Assembly: GCF_937873725.1 (NCBI RefSeq)
Contig: NZ_CALMYY010000055.1
Location: 1 to 32,348, forward strand
Source: an uncultured Dietzia sp.
Lineage (GTDB): Bacteria > Actinomycetota > Actinomycetes > Mycobacteriales > Mycobacteriaceae
Reading direction: 5' to 3'
Length of the DNA stretch: 32,348 nt
How positions within the stretch are numbered: position 1 is the stretch's first letter; the number at the start of each line of letters is the position of its first letter. A model generated the notes under the pieces. The model was given only the letters and a program-made list of their open reading frames with translations, did not search any database and was not told the origin of the DNA. Both the position numbers and the translations under genes were made by a program. Of the stretch, positions 21,035 to 29,158 are shown one piece after another.

Positions 21035-21739
21035 TCAGGGTACGTTCCCGCCCGGCACCGCGTCCGAGCTGGCGTGGCCGGCCGTGGCGTGGCCCACGTG
21101 CCCGGCCGGCTCGCCCCGCAGGCTGGTCAGGTCTCCCCCGGTGTCGTTGACCCGGAGCACGAACGGCCGGTGCGGCGTGTAGCGGACCACCGACACCGAG
21201 GCCGGTTCCACCACGATCCGCTGGAAGTGATCCAGGTGCATCCCGTAGGCGTCGGCGATCACGGCCTTGATCACGTCCCCGTGGCTGCACGCCACCCAGA
21301 GCACGTCCCGCCCCGCCTCGTCGGCAAGGCGGCGGTCGTGCACGCGGATCGAGTTCACCGCGCGGGTCGCCATGTCGGCCAGGGCCTCACCGCCCGGGAA
21401 GACCGCCGACGAGGGATGTTGCTGCACCACCGACCACAGGGTCTCCGAGGCCAGTTCCGAGAGCGTCCGGCCGGTCCACGTCCCGTAGTCCACCTCGACC
21501 AGCCCCTCGTCGATCACCGGTTCCACGCCGAGCGCCGAGGCCAGGGGCTCGACGGTCTCCCGGCACCGCATGAGGGGAGAGCGGACCACGGCCTCCACCG
21601 GCAAGCCGGCGAGCCTCCGGCCGAGGTCCCGGGCCTGCGTCCGCCCGGTGTCGTCGAGTCCGACCCCGGAGGTCCGGCCGGCCAGGGTGAGCGCGGTGTT
21701 GGCGGTGGAGCGGCCGTGGCGGAGCAGGATGACGGTCAT
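21035..21739 (-). CDS. Histidine phosphatase family protein (MSMEG_4193-like)
   Basis: 234 residues of the phosphoglycerate-mutase/histidine-phosphatase branch 1. The catalytic LLRHGRSTAN block (R7, H8, G9) is at 5-14. RSPLMRCRETVEPLA (second arginine), VEVDYGTWTGRTLSEL and the second catalytic histidine in VACSHGDVIKAVIAD follow. This fits the MSMEG_4193-type putative phosphomutases found beside DUF3090 and SCO1664-family genes. The substrate is unknown; a phosphatase is more likely than a true mutase. The last ~25 residues (EPAGHVGHATAGHASSD) are low-complexity and probably disordered. The start is the ATG before TVILLRHG. A 70-base gap with a palindrome separates it from DUF3090. Confidence 0.87.
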   Translation of the reverse strand: MTVILLRHGRSTANTALTLAGRTSGVGLDDTGRTQARDLGRRLAGLPVEAVVRSPLMRCRETVEPLASALGVEPVIDEGLVEVDYGTWTGRTLSELASETLWSVVQQHPSSAVFPGGEALADMATRAVNSIRVHDRRLADEAGRDVLWVACSHGDVIKAVIADAYGMHLDHFQRIVVEPASVSVVRYTPHRPFVLRVNDTGGDLTSLRGEPAGHVGHATAGHASSDAVPGGNVP

Positions 21740-21791
21740 GGCAGCAGGCTACCGACGCGACACCCGCCCGTGACGGGTCAGGCGCCGGGGA

Positions 21792-22676
21792 TCAGGTGGC
21801 GGGGATCGTGCCGGTCGCGAGCAGCCCCATGACGAGCAGGCCCAGCAGGATCCGGTATCCGGCGAACCAGGCCAGGGAGTGGTTCTGGACGAAGCGCAGG
21901 AGCCAGGCGATGGCCGCGTATCCCAGGACGAACGCGATGGCCGATCCGACGAGCAGTTGCAGTCCACTCGCGGACTGCCCCTGCGCGGGGTCGAAGGCGT
22001 CGGGGAGGCTGAACAGGCCCGAGGCGAGGACGGCCGGGATGGCCAGCAGGAAGGAGAACCGGGCGGCGGCCTCGCGGGACATGCCCAGGAACAGGCCCGC
22101 GGAGATGGTGCCGCCCGAGCGGCTCACGCCGGGGATGAGGGCCAGGCACTGGGCCAGGCCCATGACGATCGCGTCCCTCATCGACAGACCCTCGAGCGAC
22201 CGTCCGTCCACGGGACGGTCCTGCCTGCCGAGCTTCTCCGCGAGGAGGAAGACGAACGAGAAGGCGATGAGGACGATCGCCGTGATCCACAGGTTGCGCG
22301 CGGCGTCGCGGATGACGTCCTTGCCCACGAACCCGATCACGGCGATCGGCACGGATCCGACGATGACGTACCAGCCGAGCCGGTAGTCGGGGTCCGCGCG
22401 ACGCCCGGCGTCCACCACCCCGCGGAACCACGCCACGAGGATGCGCACGATGTCCTTGAAGAAGAACACCAGCACCGCGGCCTCCGTGCCGAGCTGGACC
22501 ACGGCCGTGAAGGAGGCGCCGGCGTCCTCGCCGAAGAACCAGGTGGAGAAGATCCGCAGGTGCCCCGAGGAGGAGACGGGCAGGAATTCGGTCAGCCCCT
22601 GGAGGACGGACAGCACGACGACCTGGAGCCAGGACATCCCGTCCGCCGTGGGTGCTGCGAGGGCCGTTGTGATCAC
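21792..22676 (-). CDS. uppP: Undecaprenyl-diphosphate phosphatase UppP (BacA)
   Basis: An integral membrane enzyme that recycles the lipid carrier for cell-wall synthesis by removing a phosphate from undecaprenyl (here perhaps decaprenyl) diphosphate. 294 residues. The two signature regions are [11 protein letters not shown] at 30-40 and PGVSRSGGT at 181-189, and about eight hydrophobic segments are visible. GTG is the first start in frame, with AAGG 10 bases before it; an internal ATG ([10 protein letters not shown]) is the alternative and would remove 13 residues. Neighbours are the phosphatase gene downstream (52-base gap) and the divergent lipoprotein gene (137-base gap). UppP gives bacitracin resistance when over-produced in other bacteria. 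Confidence 0.96.
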   Translation of the reverse strand: MITTALAAPTADGMSWLQVVVLSVLQGLTEFLPVSSSGHLRIFSTWFFGEDAGASFTAVVQLGTEAAVLVFFFKDIVRILVAWFRGVVDAGRRADPDYRLGWYVIVGSVPIAVIGFVGKDVIRDAARNLWITAIVLIAFSFVFLLAEKLGRQDRPVDGRSLEGLSMRDAIVMGLAQCLALIPGVSRSGGTISAGLFLGMSREAAARFSFLLAIPAVLASGLFSLPDAFDPAQGQSASGLQLLVGSAIAFVLGYAAIAWLLRFVQNHSLAWFAGYRILLGLLVMGLLATGTIPAT

Positions 22677-22813
22677 GGGCGCTGCCTTCTCTCGGGGGAT
22701 CGTCGGGGCGTTCGCCGGTGCGTCATCGCACCGCCGTGAGGGTAGTCGCCCCGCCCTGTGCAGGGGCCTGGGACCCGCGTGGTGGACAATGGACCGAAGT
22801 CGAGAGGAACACC

Positions 22814-23842
22814 GTGCCCCTTCGTGTCCACCGCCGTACCGCCCTGCCCGCCGCGCTCCTCGCGCTCGCGGTGGGTCTGACGGGCTGCTCCGCGACGTCC
22901 CAGCTGGAGGAGTTCAACCAGGTCCAGCAGGGCGACGCACGGCCTGCGGAGTCACCCCAGGTCGCCAACCCGGTCGAGGGCGAGGTGGTTCCCGCCCTGG
23001 GAACCGTCCTCGCGCTGGTCGCGATCGGTGACCTGGTCGCCGCGCAGGTGGACGATCCGCCCGGGTTGGAGATCGGGCGGGTGGACGGGACCAGGTGGAT
23101 CCCCGAGACGACGGTGGACCTGCCCGCGGGAGCGGGGCTGGCCTCGCCCGGCCACGACGGCACGGTGCTGGTCCCCTATGGGGACGGCGTCGTGGTGGTC
23201 ACGCCCGCCGGCGACGCCCGGACCATCTCGGGACTGGGCCCCGTCACCGCGGCGGCCGTGACCGCCGACGGGCGGATCCTCACCGGTGACCCCGACGGGG
23301 ACGTGGTGGTCCGCGACGCCGAGGGGGTCGAACAGAACCGCGTGACCGGACTGAACTCCGTGGACCGGATCAGCGTCGCCCGCGACGGATCGGTCACCGC
23401 GCTGAGCCGGCCCGACACCATCATCGCGAGCATCGACCCGGGCGAGACCGGCGCGGGCCCGCTCCTCCGGGCGGGAAAGGGGGCGGGGATGCTCGCCGCG
23501 TTCGGGGAGGGGACCGTGGTCGCCAGCGACACGGTCGGCGGGACCCTCCTCGTGTACTCGACCTCGCCGATCCGGTTGCACCAGCAGTTCCCCGTGGCCG
23601 CGGCGCCCTGGGCGGTGGCGGGGGACGACGCGGGCGGTCTCGTCTGGGTCACGTCCACCGGGACGAACACCGTCCAGGCGTACGATCTCGGCGACGGCAT
23701 CGGGGTTCGGCGCGCCGACATCGCGACCGTCCGGCAGCCTGATTCGCTGGTGGTCACGGAGTCCGGCACCGTGGTCGTCGGATCCTCCGACGGGGAGGGG
23801 CTGCACCTGATCCGCCCCACGCTCTCCGCGCCGCCGAGCTGA
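22814..23842 (+). CDS. Exported lipoprotein, LppL-like, probable beta-propeller
   Basis: 342 residues. The signal peptide has RVHRR, a hydrophobic core ([13 protein letters not shown]) and a lipobox LTGC with C25 as the lipidated cysteine. A linker (~30-58) leads to a long region of repeated short strands rich in DG and TG turns ([54 protein letters not shown]), as in WD/PQQ-type propellers. It corresponds in place to M. tuberculosis lppL (Rv2138), between uppP and pyrD; ligand and role are unknown. The GTG follows GAGAGG at 6 bases, so this start is preferred over an upstream in-frame ATG. GACAAT at 22785 could be a -10. pyrD follows after 34 bases and is probably co-transcribed. Confidence 0.85.
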   Translation: MPLRVHRRTALPAALLALAVGLTGCSATSQLEEFNQVQQGDARPAESPQVANPVEGEVVPALGTVLALVAIGDLVAAQVDDPPGLEIGRVDGTRWIPETTVDLPAGAGLASPGHDGTVLVPYGDGVVVVTPAGDARTISGLGPVTAAAVTADGRILTGDPDGDVVVRDAEGVEQNRVTGLNSVDRISVARDGSVTALSRPDTIIASIDPGETGAGPLLRAGKGAGMLAAFGEGTVVASDTVGGTLLVYSTSPIRLHQQFPVAAAPWAVAGDDAGGLVWVTSTGTNTVQAYDLGDGIGVRRADIATVRQPDSLVVTESGTVVVGSSDGEGLHLIRPTLSAPPS

Positions 23843-23876
23843 TCGAAGGACCACCTACGTCCCCCCGAGGAGGACC

Positions 23877-24944
23877 GTGTACTCGCTGATCAAGAGCGTG
23901 CTGTTCCGCTTTCCCGCAGAGCGGATACACCATCTGGCGTTCGGGATGCTCAAGCTGCTGACCCTGGTGCCGCCCCTGGGCGCCCTGGTGCGACGGATCC
24001 TCGGCGTCCGGGACCCGATCCTGGCGCAGGACGTCCTCGGTCGCCGCTTCCCCGGTCCGCTGGGTCTCGCCGCCGGGTTCGACAAGAACGCCGCCGCCGT
24101 GGACTCGTGGGGGGCGATCGGATTCGGGTTCAGCGAGGTCGGCACGGTCACCGCCTCTCCGCAACCCGGCAACCCGACGCCCCGGCTGTTCCGGCTGGTG
24201 GAGGACAGGGCGATCCTCAACCGGATGGGGTTCAACAACCACGGTGCCGGGAACGCGGCCAACAACCTCCGCCGGCGCCGCAGCAGCGACCCGGTGGGGA
24301 TCAACATCGGCAAGACCAAGGTGGTCCCAGCCGAGGACGCGGTGCGGGACTACGTGGCGTCGGCGACCATGCTCACCGGCCTCGCCGACTACATGGTGGT
24401 CAACGTGAGCTCGCCCAACACGCCCGGCCTCCGCGATCTCCAGGCCGTCGAGTCGTTGCGACCGATCCTCGCCGCCGTCCGGGACGTGGCGACCATCCCG
24501 GTGCTGGTCAAGATCGCTCCGGACCTGGACGACGCGGACGTCGACGCGGTCACCGACCTCGTCCTGGAACTCGGTCTGGCCGGCATCGTGGCCACCAACA
24601 CGACCATCTCGCGCGACGGCCTGAGGACGCCGGCGGAGCAGGTCCAGGCCCTGGGCGCGGGCGGGATCTCCGGGGCGCCCGTCGCCGCCCGGTCCCGCGA
24701 GGTGCTCGCCCGGATCCACGAACGGGCGGGTGACCGGATGGTCATCGTCTCCGTCGGCGGCGTCGAGACCGCGGAGGACGTGTGGGACCGCATCACCCAC
24801 GGCGCCCACCTGGTCCAGACCTACACCGGGTTCATCTTCACCGGCCCCGACCTCATCCGGGACGCCAACAGGCTCGTCGCGCGGCGCCTCCGCCAGGGCG
24901 GGTTCGGATCCCTGGCGGAGGCCGTCGGCTCCGCGGTGAGGTAG
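23877..24944 (+). CDS. pyrD: Quinone-dependent dihydroorotate dehydrogenase (class 2) PyrD
   Basis: Fourth step of pyrimidine synthesis, dihydroorotate to orotate with FMN and a membrane quinone. 355 residues. The N-terminal amphipathic helices of class 2 enzymes are present ([22 protein letters not shown]...). [11 protein letters not shown] at 63-73, [17 protein letters not shown] and [15 protein letters not shown] form the FMN/substrate region; [16 protein letters not shown] at 174-189 contains the catalytic serine. The C-terminal [17 protein letters not shown] and [10 protein letters not shown] bind FMN phosphate. A perfect CGAGGAGG lies before the GTG start. It follows the lipoprotein gene by 34 bases and converges on the PEBP gene. 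Confidence 0.98.
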   Translation: MYSLIKSVLFRFPAERIHHLAFGMLKLLTLVPPLGALVRRILGVRDPILAQDVLGRRFPGPLGLAAGFDKNAAAVDSWGAIGFGFSEVGTVTASPQPGNPTPRLFRLVEDRAILNRMGFNNHGAGNAANNLRRRRSSDPVGINIGKTKVVPAEDAVRDYVASATMLTGLADYMVVNVSSPNTPGLRDLQAVESLRPILAAVRDVATIPVLVKIAPDLDDADVDAVTDLVLELGLAGIVATNTTISRDGLRTPAEQVQALGAGGISGAPVAARSREVLARIHERAGDRMVIVSVGGVETAEDVWDRITHGAHLVQTYTGFIFTGPDLIRDANRLVARRLRQGGFGSLAEAVGSAVR

Positions 24945-24980
24945 GGCTGCGCTGAGGTGGGGCCGCGCCGGGGCGGGGTC

Positions 24981-25523
24981 CTACTGCTCGTAGATCGCGG
25001 TCGTGGTGCCCCGGGCCAGGCCCTGCCCGAAGAGGACGAAGCCGACGTAGGCGCACGAGGCGTCGTCACCGAGGTCGATCCGGTCGCCCACCGCGTGGAC
25101 GGCGAGGATGTAGCGATGCGGGCCGTGACCCGCCGGCGGCGCCGCGCCCACGAAGCCCCTGAACCCGGCGTCGTTGCGGACCACCACGGCGCCCTCGGGC
25201 AGCCCGGAGGTGTCGCCCCCCGTGCACGCGCCCTCCGGCAGCGAGGTGACGTCGGCCGGGATGTTGGCCACCGACCAGTGCCAGAACCCCGACGCCGTGG
25301 GGGCGTCGGGGTCGAAGACGGTCACCACGTAGGTCTCGGTCCCCTCCGGGCCCGGGGTCCAGCTCACCTGCGGGGACCTGTCCAGCCCGCCGTCGACGCC
25401 CATCGTGCCACCGAGCTGGGCGGCGGACAGGGTGGCGCCCTCGGTGAACGACTCGCTGGTCACCCGGAGCGCGGGCAGCTCCGGAAGGGCGGCGTAGGGG
25501 TCGGGCACTCGGAACTGCGTCAT
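24981..25523 (-). CDS. PEBP / YbhB-YbcL family protein (Rv2140c-like)
   Basis: 180 residues of the phosphatidylethanolamine-binding (Raf-kinase-inhibitor-like) fold. Conserved ligand-pocket marks: VFDPDAPTASGFWHW (DPDAP motif and HW), SVANIPADVTSLPEGA, and AAPPAGHGPHRYILAVHAV with the GxGPHRY block. M. tuberculosis Rv2140c occupies the same position after pyrD. Bacterial members are cytosolic; the biological ligand is not settled. The ATG follows AGGAGG at 6 bases. The frame is open further upstream but has no homologous sequence there. Convergent with pyrD, 36 bases apart, with no clear terminator seen in the gap. Confidence 0.93.
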   Translation of the reverse strand: MTQFRVPDPYAALPELPALRVTSESFTEGATLSAAQLGGTMGVDGGLDRSPQVSWTPGPEGTETYVVTVFDPDAPTASGFWHWSVANIPADVTSLPEGACTGGDTSGLPEGAVVVRNDAGFRGFVGAAPPAGHGPHRYILAVHAVGDRIDLGDDASCAYVGFVLFGQGLARGTTTAIYEQ

Positions 25524-25626
25524 GGTTGTCCTCCTGGTTCGGACGGTGTGGAGGGCCTCCTCCAGCCGGTCACGTCTCTGTCTACCAGCGATGACCGGCC
25601 GGCGTGCGGCGCGGCAGGGGGCCGAT

Positions 25627-25656
25627 TTGTCCCACCGATCGGGCATCGGCTAATGT
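25627..25656 (+). promoter_or_regulatory. Sigma-70-type promoter of the tRNA-Leu gene
   Basis: TTGTCC (25627-25632) and TAATGT (25651-25656) are 18 bases apart and 55 bases before the tRNA. It is the best -35/-10 pair in the window, as expected for a stable-RNA gene. The rest of the 188-base gap after the PEBP start holds nothing else that I can identify. Confidence 0.6.
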
Positions 25657-25711
25657 CATTCCTCGCACGACCAAGCCGGGAACCAGCCGGTGCCGGTCAG
25701 CAGGTGTGCAC

Positions 25712-25797
25712 GCGCGAGTGGCGGAATGGCAGACGCGCTAGCTTGAGGTGCTAGTGTCCTATTAACGGACGTGGGGGTTCAAGTCCCCCCTCGCGCA
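25712..25797 (+). tRNA. tRNA-Leu, anticodon GAG
   Basis: 86 bases forming a complete class II tRNA. Acceptor stem GCGCGAG / CTCGCGC with discriminator A; D arm around GGCGGAATGGCAGACGC; anticodon stem CTAGC / GCTAG around the loop TTGAGGT, anticodon GAG; long variable arm with GTCC / GGAC; T arm GGGGG-TTCAAGT-CCCCC. It reads CUC and CUU leucine codons. The 3' CCA is not encoded (CAC follows the discriminator), so a CCA-adding enzyme is required. Confidence 0.97.
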
Positions 25798-25816
25798 CAC
25801 TGTGTCGAGACAGTAG

Positions 25817-25859
25817 AAGTGGCCCCGGATCCGTGAGGATCCGGGGCCCACTTGTTTTT
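25817..25859 (+). terminator. Strong rho-independent terminator after tRNA-Leu
   Basis: GGCCCCGGATCC - GTGA - GGATCCGGGGCC is a 12-bp perfect stem with a 4-base loop, extended outward by AAGT/ACTT with one bulged C, and followed by GTTTTT. A smaller hairpin (ACTGT / ACAGT, 25799-25814) lies between it and the tRNA end. This isolates the tRNA from the ABC exporter genes. Confidence 0.93.
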
Positions 25860-25891
25860 CCGTCGGGCTGATCGGCAGCAGGAGAAGTGCG

Positions 25892-26803
25892 GTGACATCG
25901 GACCCCGTGATCGACGTCGAGGGACTGACGAAGTCCTTCGGGAGGTTCCGCGCGCTCAACGGGATCGACCTCCGGGTCGAGGCCGGTCACGTCCACGGGT
26001 TCCTCGGACCCAACGGGTCCGGCAAGTCGACGACCATCCGGGTCCTCCTGGGCCTCCTGCGGGCCGACGGCGGCACGGCCCGGGTCCTCGGCGGAGATCC
26101 CTGGCGGGACATCGTTGACCTGCACCGTCGACTCGCGTATGTGCCCGGCGACGTCAGTCTGTGGCCGGGCATGAGCGGTGGTGAGGCGATCGACCTGCTG
26201 GGTTCACTCCGTGGCGGCCTGGACGAGCAGCGGCGCCGGGAGCTGGTCGAGCGGTTCGATCTGGATCCGACCAAGCGCGGGCGCCAGTACTCCAAGGGCA
26301 ACCGACAGAAGGTGGCCATCGTCGCGGCTCTGGCGTCGGATGTGGAGTTGCTGATCCTTGACGAGCCCACGAGCGGACTCGACCCGCTCATGGAGAACGT
26401 CTTCCGGGAGGTGATCCGGGAGAGCAAGGCCGGGGGCACGGCGGTGCTGCTCTCGAGCCACATCCTGGCCGAGGCGGAGACCCTGGCGGACCGGATCTCG
26501 ATCATCCGCGACGGCAGGATCGCCCGGACGGGGACCCTGACCGAGCTTCGGGGCGACGCCCGCACCTCGATACACGCCACCCTCCAGAGAATCCCCGCAC
26601 CACACGAGCTCGCCGCCCTGCACGACGTCCGGGTGGACGGAGATCGACTCTCCGCCACCGCCGACGCGGACCGGATCGGCGACGCGATGACGCTGCTGGC
26701 CCCCTACGGCCTGTCCTCGCTCGTCGTCGAACCCCCGTCGCTCCAGTCGCTCTTCCAGGAGCTCTACGACTCGGACTCCGGCGCCGACGCGGTGACCCCG
26801 TGA
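25892..26803 (+). CDS. ABC exporter ATP-binding protein
   Basis: 303 residues. Walker A GPNGSGKST at 39-47; ABC signature YSKGNRQ at 133-139, a variant of LSGGQ common in DrrA/antibiotic-type exporters; Walker B LLILDEPTSGLDP at 153-165; switch histidine H190 in LLSSHILAEAE. The C-terminal ~85 residues form the extra domain typical of drug-export ATPases. The GTG start follows AGGAG at 7 bases. Its stop overlaps the permease start by four bases (GTGA). The pair resembles M. tuberculosis Rv1218c/Rv1217c (tetronasin-type drug efflux) in design. Substrate unknown; a lipophilic compound is plausible. The frame begins only 33 bases after the tRNA terminator; no clear promoter was found in that gap. 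Confidence 0.93.
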   Translation: MTSDPVIDVEGLTKSFGRFRALNGIDLRVEAGHVHGFLGPNGSGKSTTIRVLLGLLRADGGTARVLGGDPWRDIVDLHRRLAYVPGDVSLWPGMSGGEAIDLLGSLRGGLDEQRRRELVERFDLDPTKRGRQYSKGNRQKVAIVAALASDVELLILDEPTSGLDPLMENVFREVIRESKAGGTAVLLSSHILAEAETLADRISIIRDGRIARTGTLTELRGDARTSIHATLQRIPAPHELAALHDVRVDGDRLSATADADRIGDAMTLLAPYGLSSLVVEPPSLQSLFQELYDSDSGADAVTP

Positions 26804-28395
26804 CCGCCACGCTCACCGGCACCGGACCACTGCTGCGGGCCTCGCTCCGGCATGACGGGGTCCGCTTCGCGCCGTGGATCGCCATCGCCACCGCCCTGTC
26901 CGCGTCGTCGGTCCTGGGCTACCCGTGGCTCTTCCCCGATCCGCAGGAGAGGGCGGCACTCGCCGTGGCGGTGGGCGCGAACCCGGCCCTCGGGATCATC
27001 TTCGGCCCCGCCTTCGACCTGGCCACGGTCGACGGGTTCAACGCCTGGCGCTCACTCGCACTCGCCGGGTTCTTCACCGCACTCGGGTCGATCCTCACCG
27101 TCATCCGCGCCACCCGCGGTCAGGAGGACTCCGGGCAGGCCGAACTCCTGGCCTCGGGGGTCCTCGGTCGTGGGAGCCGACTTCTCTCCGGTGTCGGCCT
27201 GGCGCTGATCGGCTCCCTCGCGGTGGGCGTGGTCGCCGGGGTCGTCACAGGACTGTGCGGCGGCGGCTGGCAGTCCTCGATGCTGTTGGGAGCGACCTTC
27301 ACCGGGTCGGGCTGGATGTTCGCCGGCGTCGCGGCGGTCACCGCGCAACTCGGCGCCGACTCCCGGACGGCGGGATCGCTCGCGGTGGGGACGCTGGGGA
27401 TCCTCTACCTCCTGCGAGGTATCGCGTACTCCCTGGACGCCCCCGCGTGGACCGTCCGGGTCAACCCGCTGGGATGGATGACGGAGACCCGGCCCGCGAC
27501 CGCCGACCAGTGGTGGCCGCTCCTCTACGCCGCCACGTTCACCGCCCTCTGCCTGGCCGTGGCCTCCGCCCTCCACGCACGACGCGACTTCGGGCAGGCC
27601 GTCATCGCGCCGCGACCGGGACCGTATCGCGGACGACTCCGTACTCCGTGGCGTCTGGTGGTGCGCCTCAACCGCGGCGCGGTCCTGGCCTGGACCGCCG
27701 CGTTCGCCGTCCTCGGGATGGTGTTCGGGTACTTCACCACCTCGATCCAGGACGTCCTGGCAAAGGACTCCGCGGTCGCCGCGATCCTCGCCGCAGGGGC
27801 CACCACCCCCGAGGACCTGACCTCGGCGTTCATCGTGACGATCCTCGGACTGGTGGGGATCATCGCCGCGATCTCGGGGGTCCAGATCATGCTCAGGGTC
27901 CGGACCGAGGAGATGGAGGACCGGGTCGAACCACTCCTGGCGGGCGCGCTCCACCGCACCCGGTACTACGGGGCCAACGTGGGCTTGGCGTTGACGGTCC
28001 CCGCCGTCCACGTCCTGCTCGCCGGCACGGTGATCGCGATAGTCGCCGCCGGTGCCGGAATCGGCGTGTCCCTCTGGACCACGGTCCTCCAGGCCGCGGC
28101 GACCGTCCCCGCCGTGTGGACGGTGGTCGCGGTGGCGGTCGCCGTCGTGGGTGCGCGCCCGCGGGTGGGCCCCGCCGCGTGGATCGGTGTGCTCTCATCC
28201 TTCGCCCTGACTCTGCTCGGGCCGACCTTCAGGCTCCCCGACGCCGCGCTCGCGGCCAGCCCGTTCTGGCACGTGCCCGTCGTCTCCCGTGACGGGGACG
28301 GCCCGGGTGGGCTGCTGGGGATCAGCCTCGTCACGATCCTGCTGCTCGTGGTGGGATTCGTGGGGTTCCGCCGCCGTGACCTGGCCACCACATGA
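26800..28395 (+). CDS. ABC exporter permease, polyketide-antibiotic-exporter family
   Basis: 531 residues with about 12 hydrophobic segments in two halves separated by a basic loop (~265-290, ARRDFGQAVIAPRPGPYRGRLR). The pattern fits the COG3559-type exporters (TnrB/Rv1217c-like): SVLGYPWLFPDPQERAALAVAVGANPA, GFNAWRSLALAGFFTALGSILTVIRATRGQEDSGQAELLASGVLGR, where the EDSGQAELL loop is a family mark, and in the second half RTEEMEDRVEPLLAGALHRTR, which repeats that motif. The two EExGxxE/L-like loops suggest an internal duplication. It works with the ATPase just upstream, whose stop it overlaps. The next gene follows after 37 bases with its own ribosome site. Confidence 0.9.
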   Translation: MTATLTGTGPLLRASLRHDGVRFAPWIAIATALSASSVLGYPWLFPDPQERAALAVAVGANPALGIIFGPAFDLATVDGFNAWRSLALAGFFTALGSILTVIRATRGQEDSGQAELLASGVLGRGSRLLSGVGLALIGSLAVGVVAGVVTGLCGGGWQSSMLLGATFTGSGWMFAGVAAVTAQLGADSRTAGSLAVGTLGILYLLRGIAYSLDAPAWTVRVNPLGWMTETRPATADQWWPLLYAATFTALCLAVASALHARRDFGQAVIAPRPGPYRGRLRTPWRLVVRLNRGAVLAWTAAFAVLGMVFGYFTTSIQDVLAKDSAVAAILAAGATTPEDLTSAFIVTILGLVGIIAAISGVQIMLRVRTEEMEDRVEPLLAGALHRTRYYGANVGLALTVPAVHVLLAGTVIAIVAAGAGIGVSLWTTVLQAAATVPAVWTVVAVAVAVVGARPRVGPAAWIGVLSSFALTLLGPTFRLPDAALAASPFWHVPVVSRDGDGPGGLLGISLVTILLLVVGFVGFRRRDLATT

Positions 28396-28432
28396 GCACG
28401 GGCCACCGGGAGTCGAGCCCACGGAGGTTGCC

Positions 28433-29125
28433 GTGCCGATGAACTCACCGGCGGACCTGCTCGGACGGATGCTCGGGGCGGCCGCCCGCGCCGCCGACCG
28501 GGGCCTCGACCACCTGGGCCTGACTCCCCCACCGCTCGACCTGCCGCCGGAGGTCCGCGAGGATCTGCGCGACCTCTTCGGCCACACGATCGACCCGACG
28601 GCGGTGATGATCCGCCGCGGGCACGTCCCGGGCGTGCCCCACCCGCGGGCGTTCGCGTTGCCCGGTCTGATCTACCTGGGCGCCGATCCCGGCGTGGTGG
28701 GCACGGCGGCGGGCACGGCAGTAGCAGGCACGGCAGTAGCAGGCACGGCAGCGGCGGGTTCCGATCGGCCGCGGGCCACCCCGACCCTGGTGCACGAGCT
28801 GGTCCACGTCTGGCAGGGCCGGGTCGTGGGTCCGCGCTACGTGGTGATCGCGCTCGTCGAGCAGGTCAGGCACGGCCGCCGCGCCTACGACTGGCGCGCG
28901 GTGCTCGACCGTGCCTCGACAGACCGTGCCTCCCCGCACCGACTCCCGCGGGCCTTCCCCGTCGAGGCGCACGCCCAGCTCGTGTCGGAGGCCTACGCCC
29001 GCCGCCACGGCTTCTCCCCCGCCCCGGCCCTCGGGAGGCGGGACGGACAGGCGCGCGCGATGGAGGAGGCGCTCACCGGGCTCCGTGCCGGCCGGGCACC
29101 CACCCTCCGGGGGCGAGCGGTTTAG
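28433..29125 (+). CDS. HELVH-motif protein, putative zinc-dependent, function unknown
   Basis: 230 residues; not recognised as a named family. LVHELVHVWQGR at 119-130 gives an HExxH motif (H121, E122, H125). About 50 residues later FPVEAHAQLVSEAYARRHG (E178) could supply a third ligand. HELxHVxQ motifs of this form are known from DUF4157-type peptidase-like domains, a possible but distant relation. Residues ~90-108 are a Gly-Thr-Ala-Val repeat stretch coded by a 15-bp tandem repeat, just before the HELVH helix. There is no signal peptide or membrane segment. The GTG at 28433 is preceded by GGAGG at 5 bases; an ATG two codons later is the alternative. It follows the permease by 37 bases in the same direction, so it may be the third gene of the exporter operon. 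Confidence 0.75.
   Translation: MPMNSPADLLGRMLGAAARAADRGLDHLGLTPPPLDLPPEVREDLRDLFGHTIDPTAVMIRRGHVPGVPHPRAFALPGLIYLGADPGVVGTAAGTAVAGTAVAGTAAAGSDRPRATPTLVHELVHVWQGRVVGPRYVVIALVEQVRHGRRAYDWRAVLDRASTDRASPHRLPRAFPVEAHAQLVSEAYARRHGFSPAPALGRRDGQARAMEEALTGLRAGRAPTLRGRAV
28700..28756 (+). repeat. 15-bp in-frame tandem repeat inside the HELVH gene
   Basis: Three 15-bp units reading GGCACGGCAGTAGCA or close variants, preceded by a 12-bp partial unit. They encode GTAA-GTAVA-GTAVA-GTAAA. The GTA codons (valine, with A in the wobble position) stand out against the GC-rich codon use around them, so copies two and three are recent duplicates. Confidence 0.9.
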
Positions 29126-29146
29126 GGACCGGCCACGTCGTCGTCG

Positions 29147-29152
29147 TACCGT
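29147..29152 (+). promoter_or_regulatory. Leaderless-type -10 element of the SDR gene
   Basis: TACCGT lies 6 bases before the GTG at 29159 and there is no ribosome site, so the SDR message is probably leaderless. Confidence 0.55.
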
Positions 29153-29158
29153 GTCCTG

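Noticed and set aside
25798..25800. Encoded CCA end of tRNA-Leu
   Set aside because: The bases after the discriminator are CAC, so CCA is added after transcription, which is common in this group.
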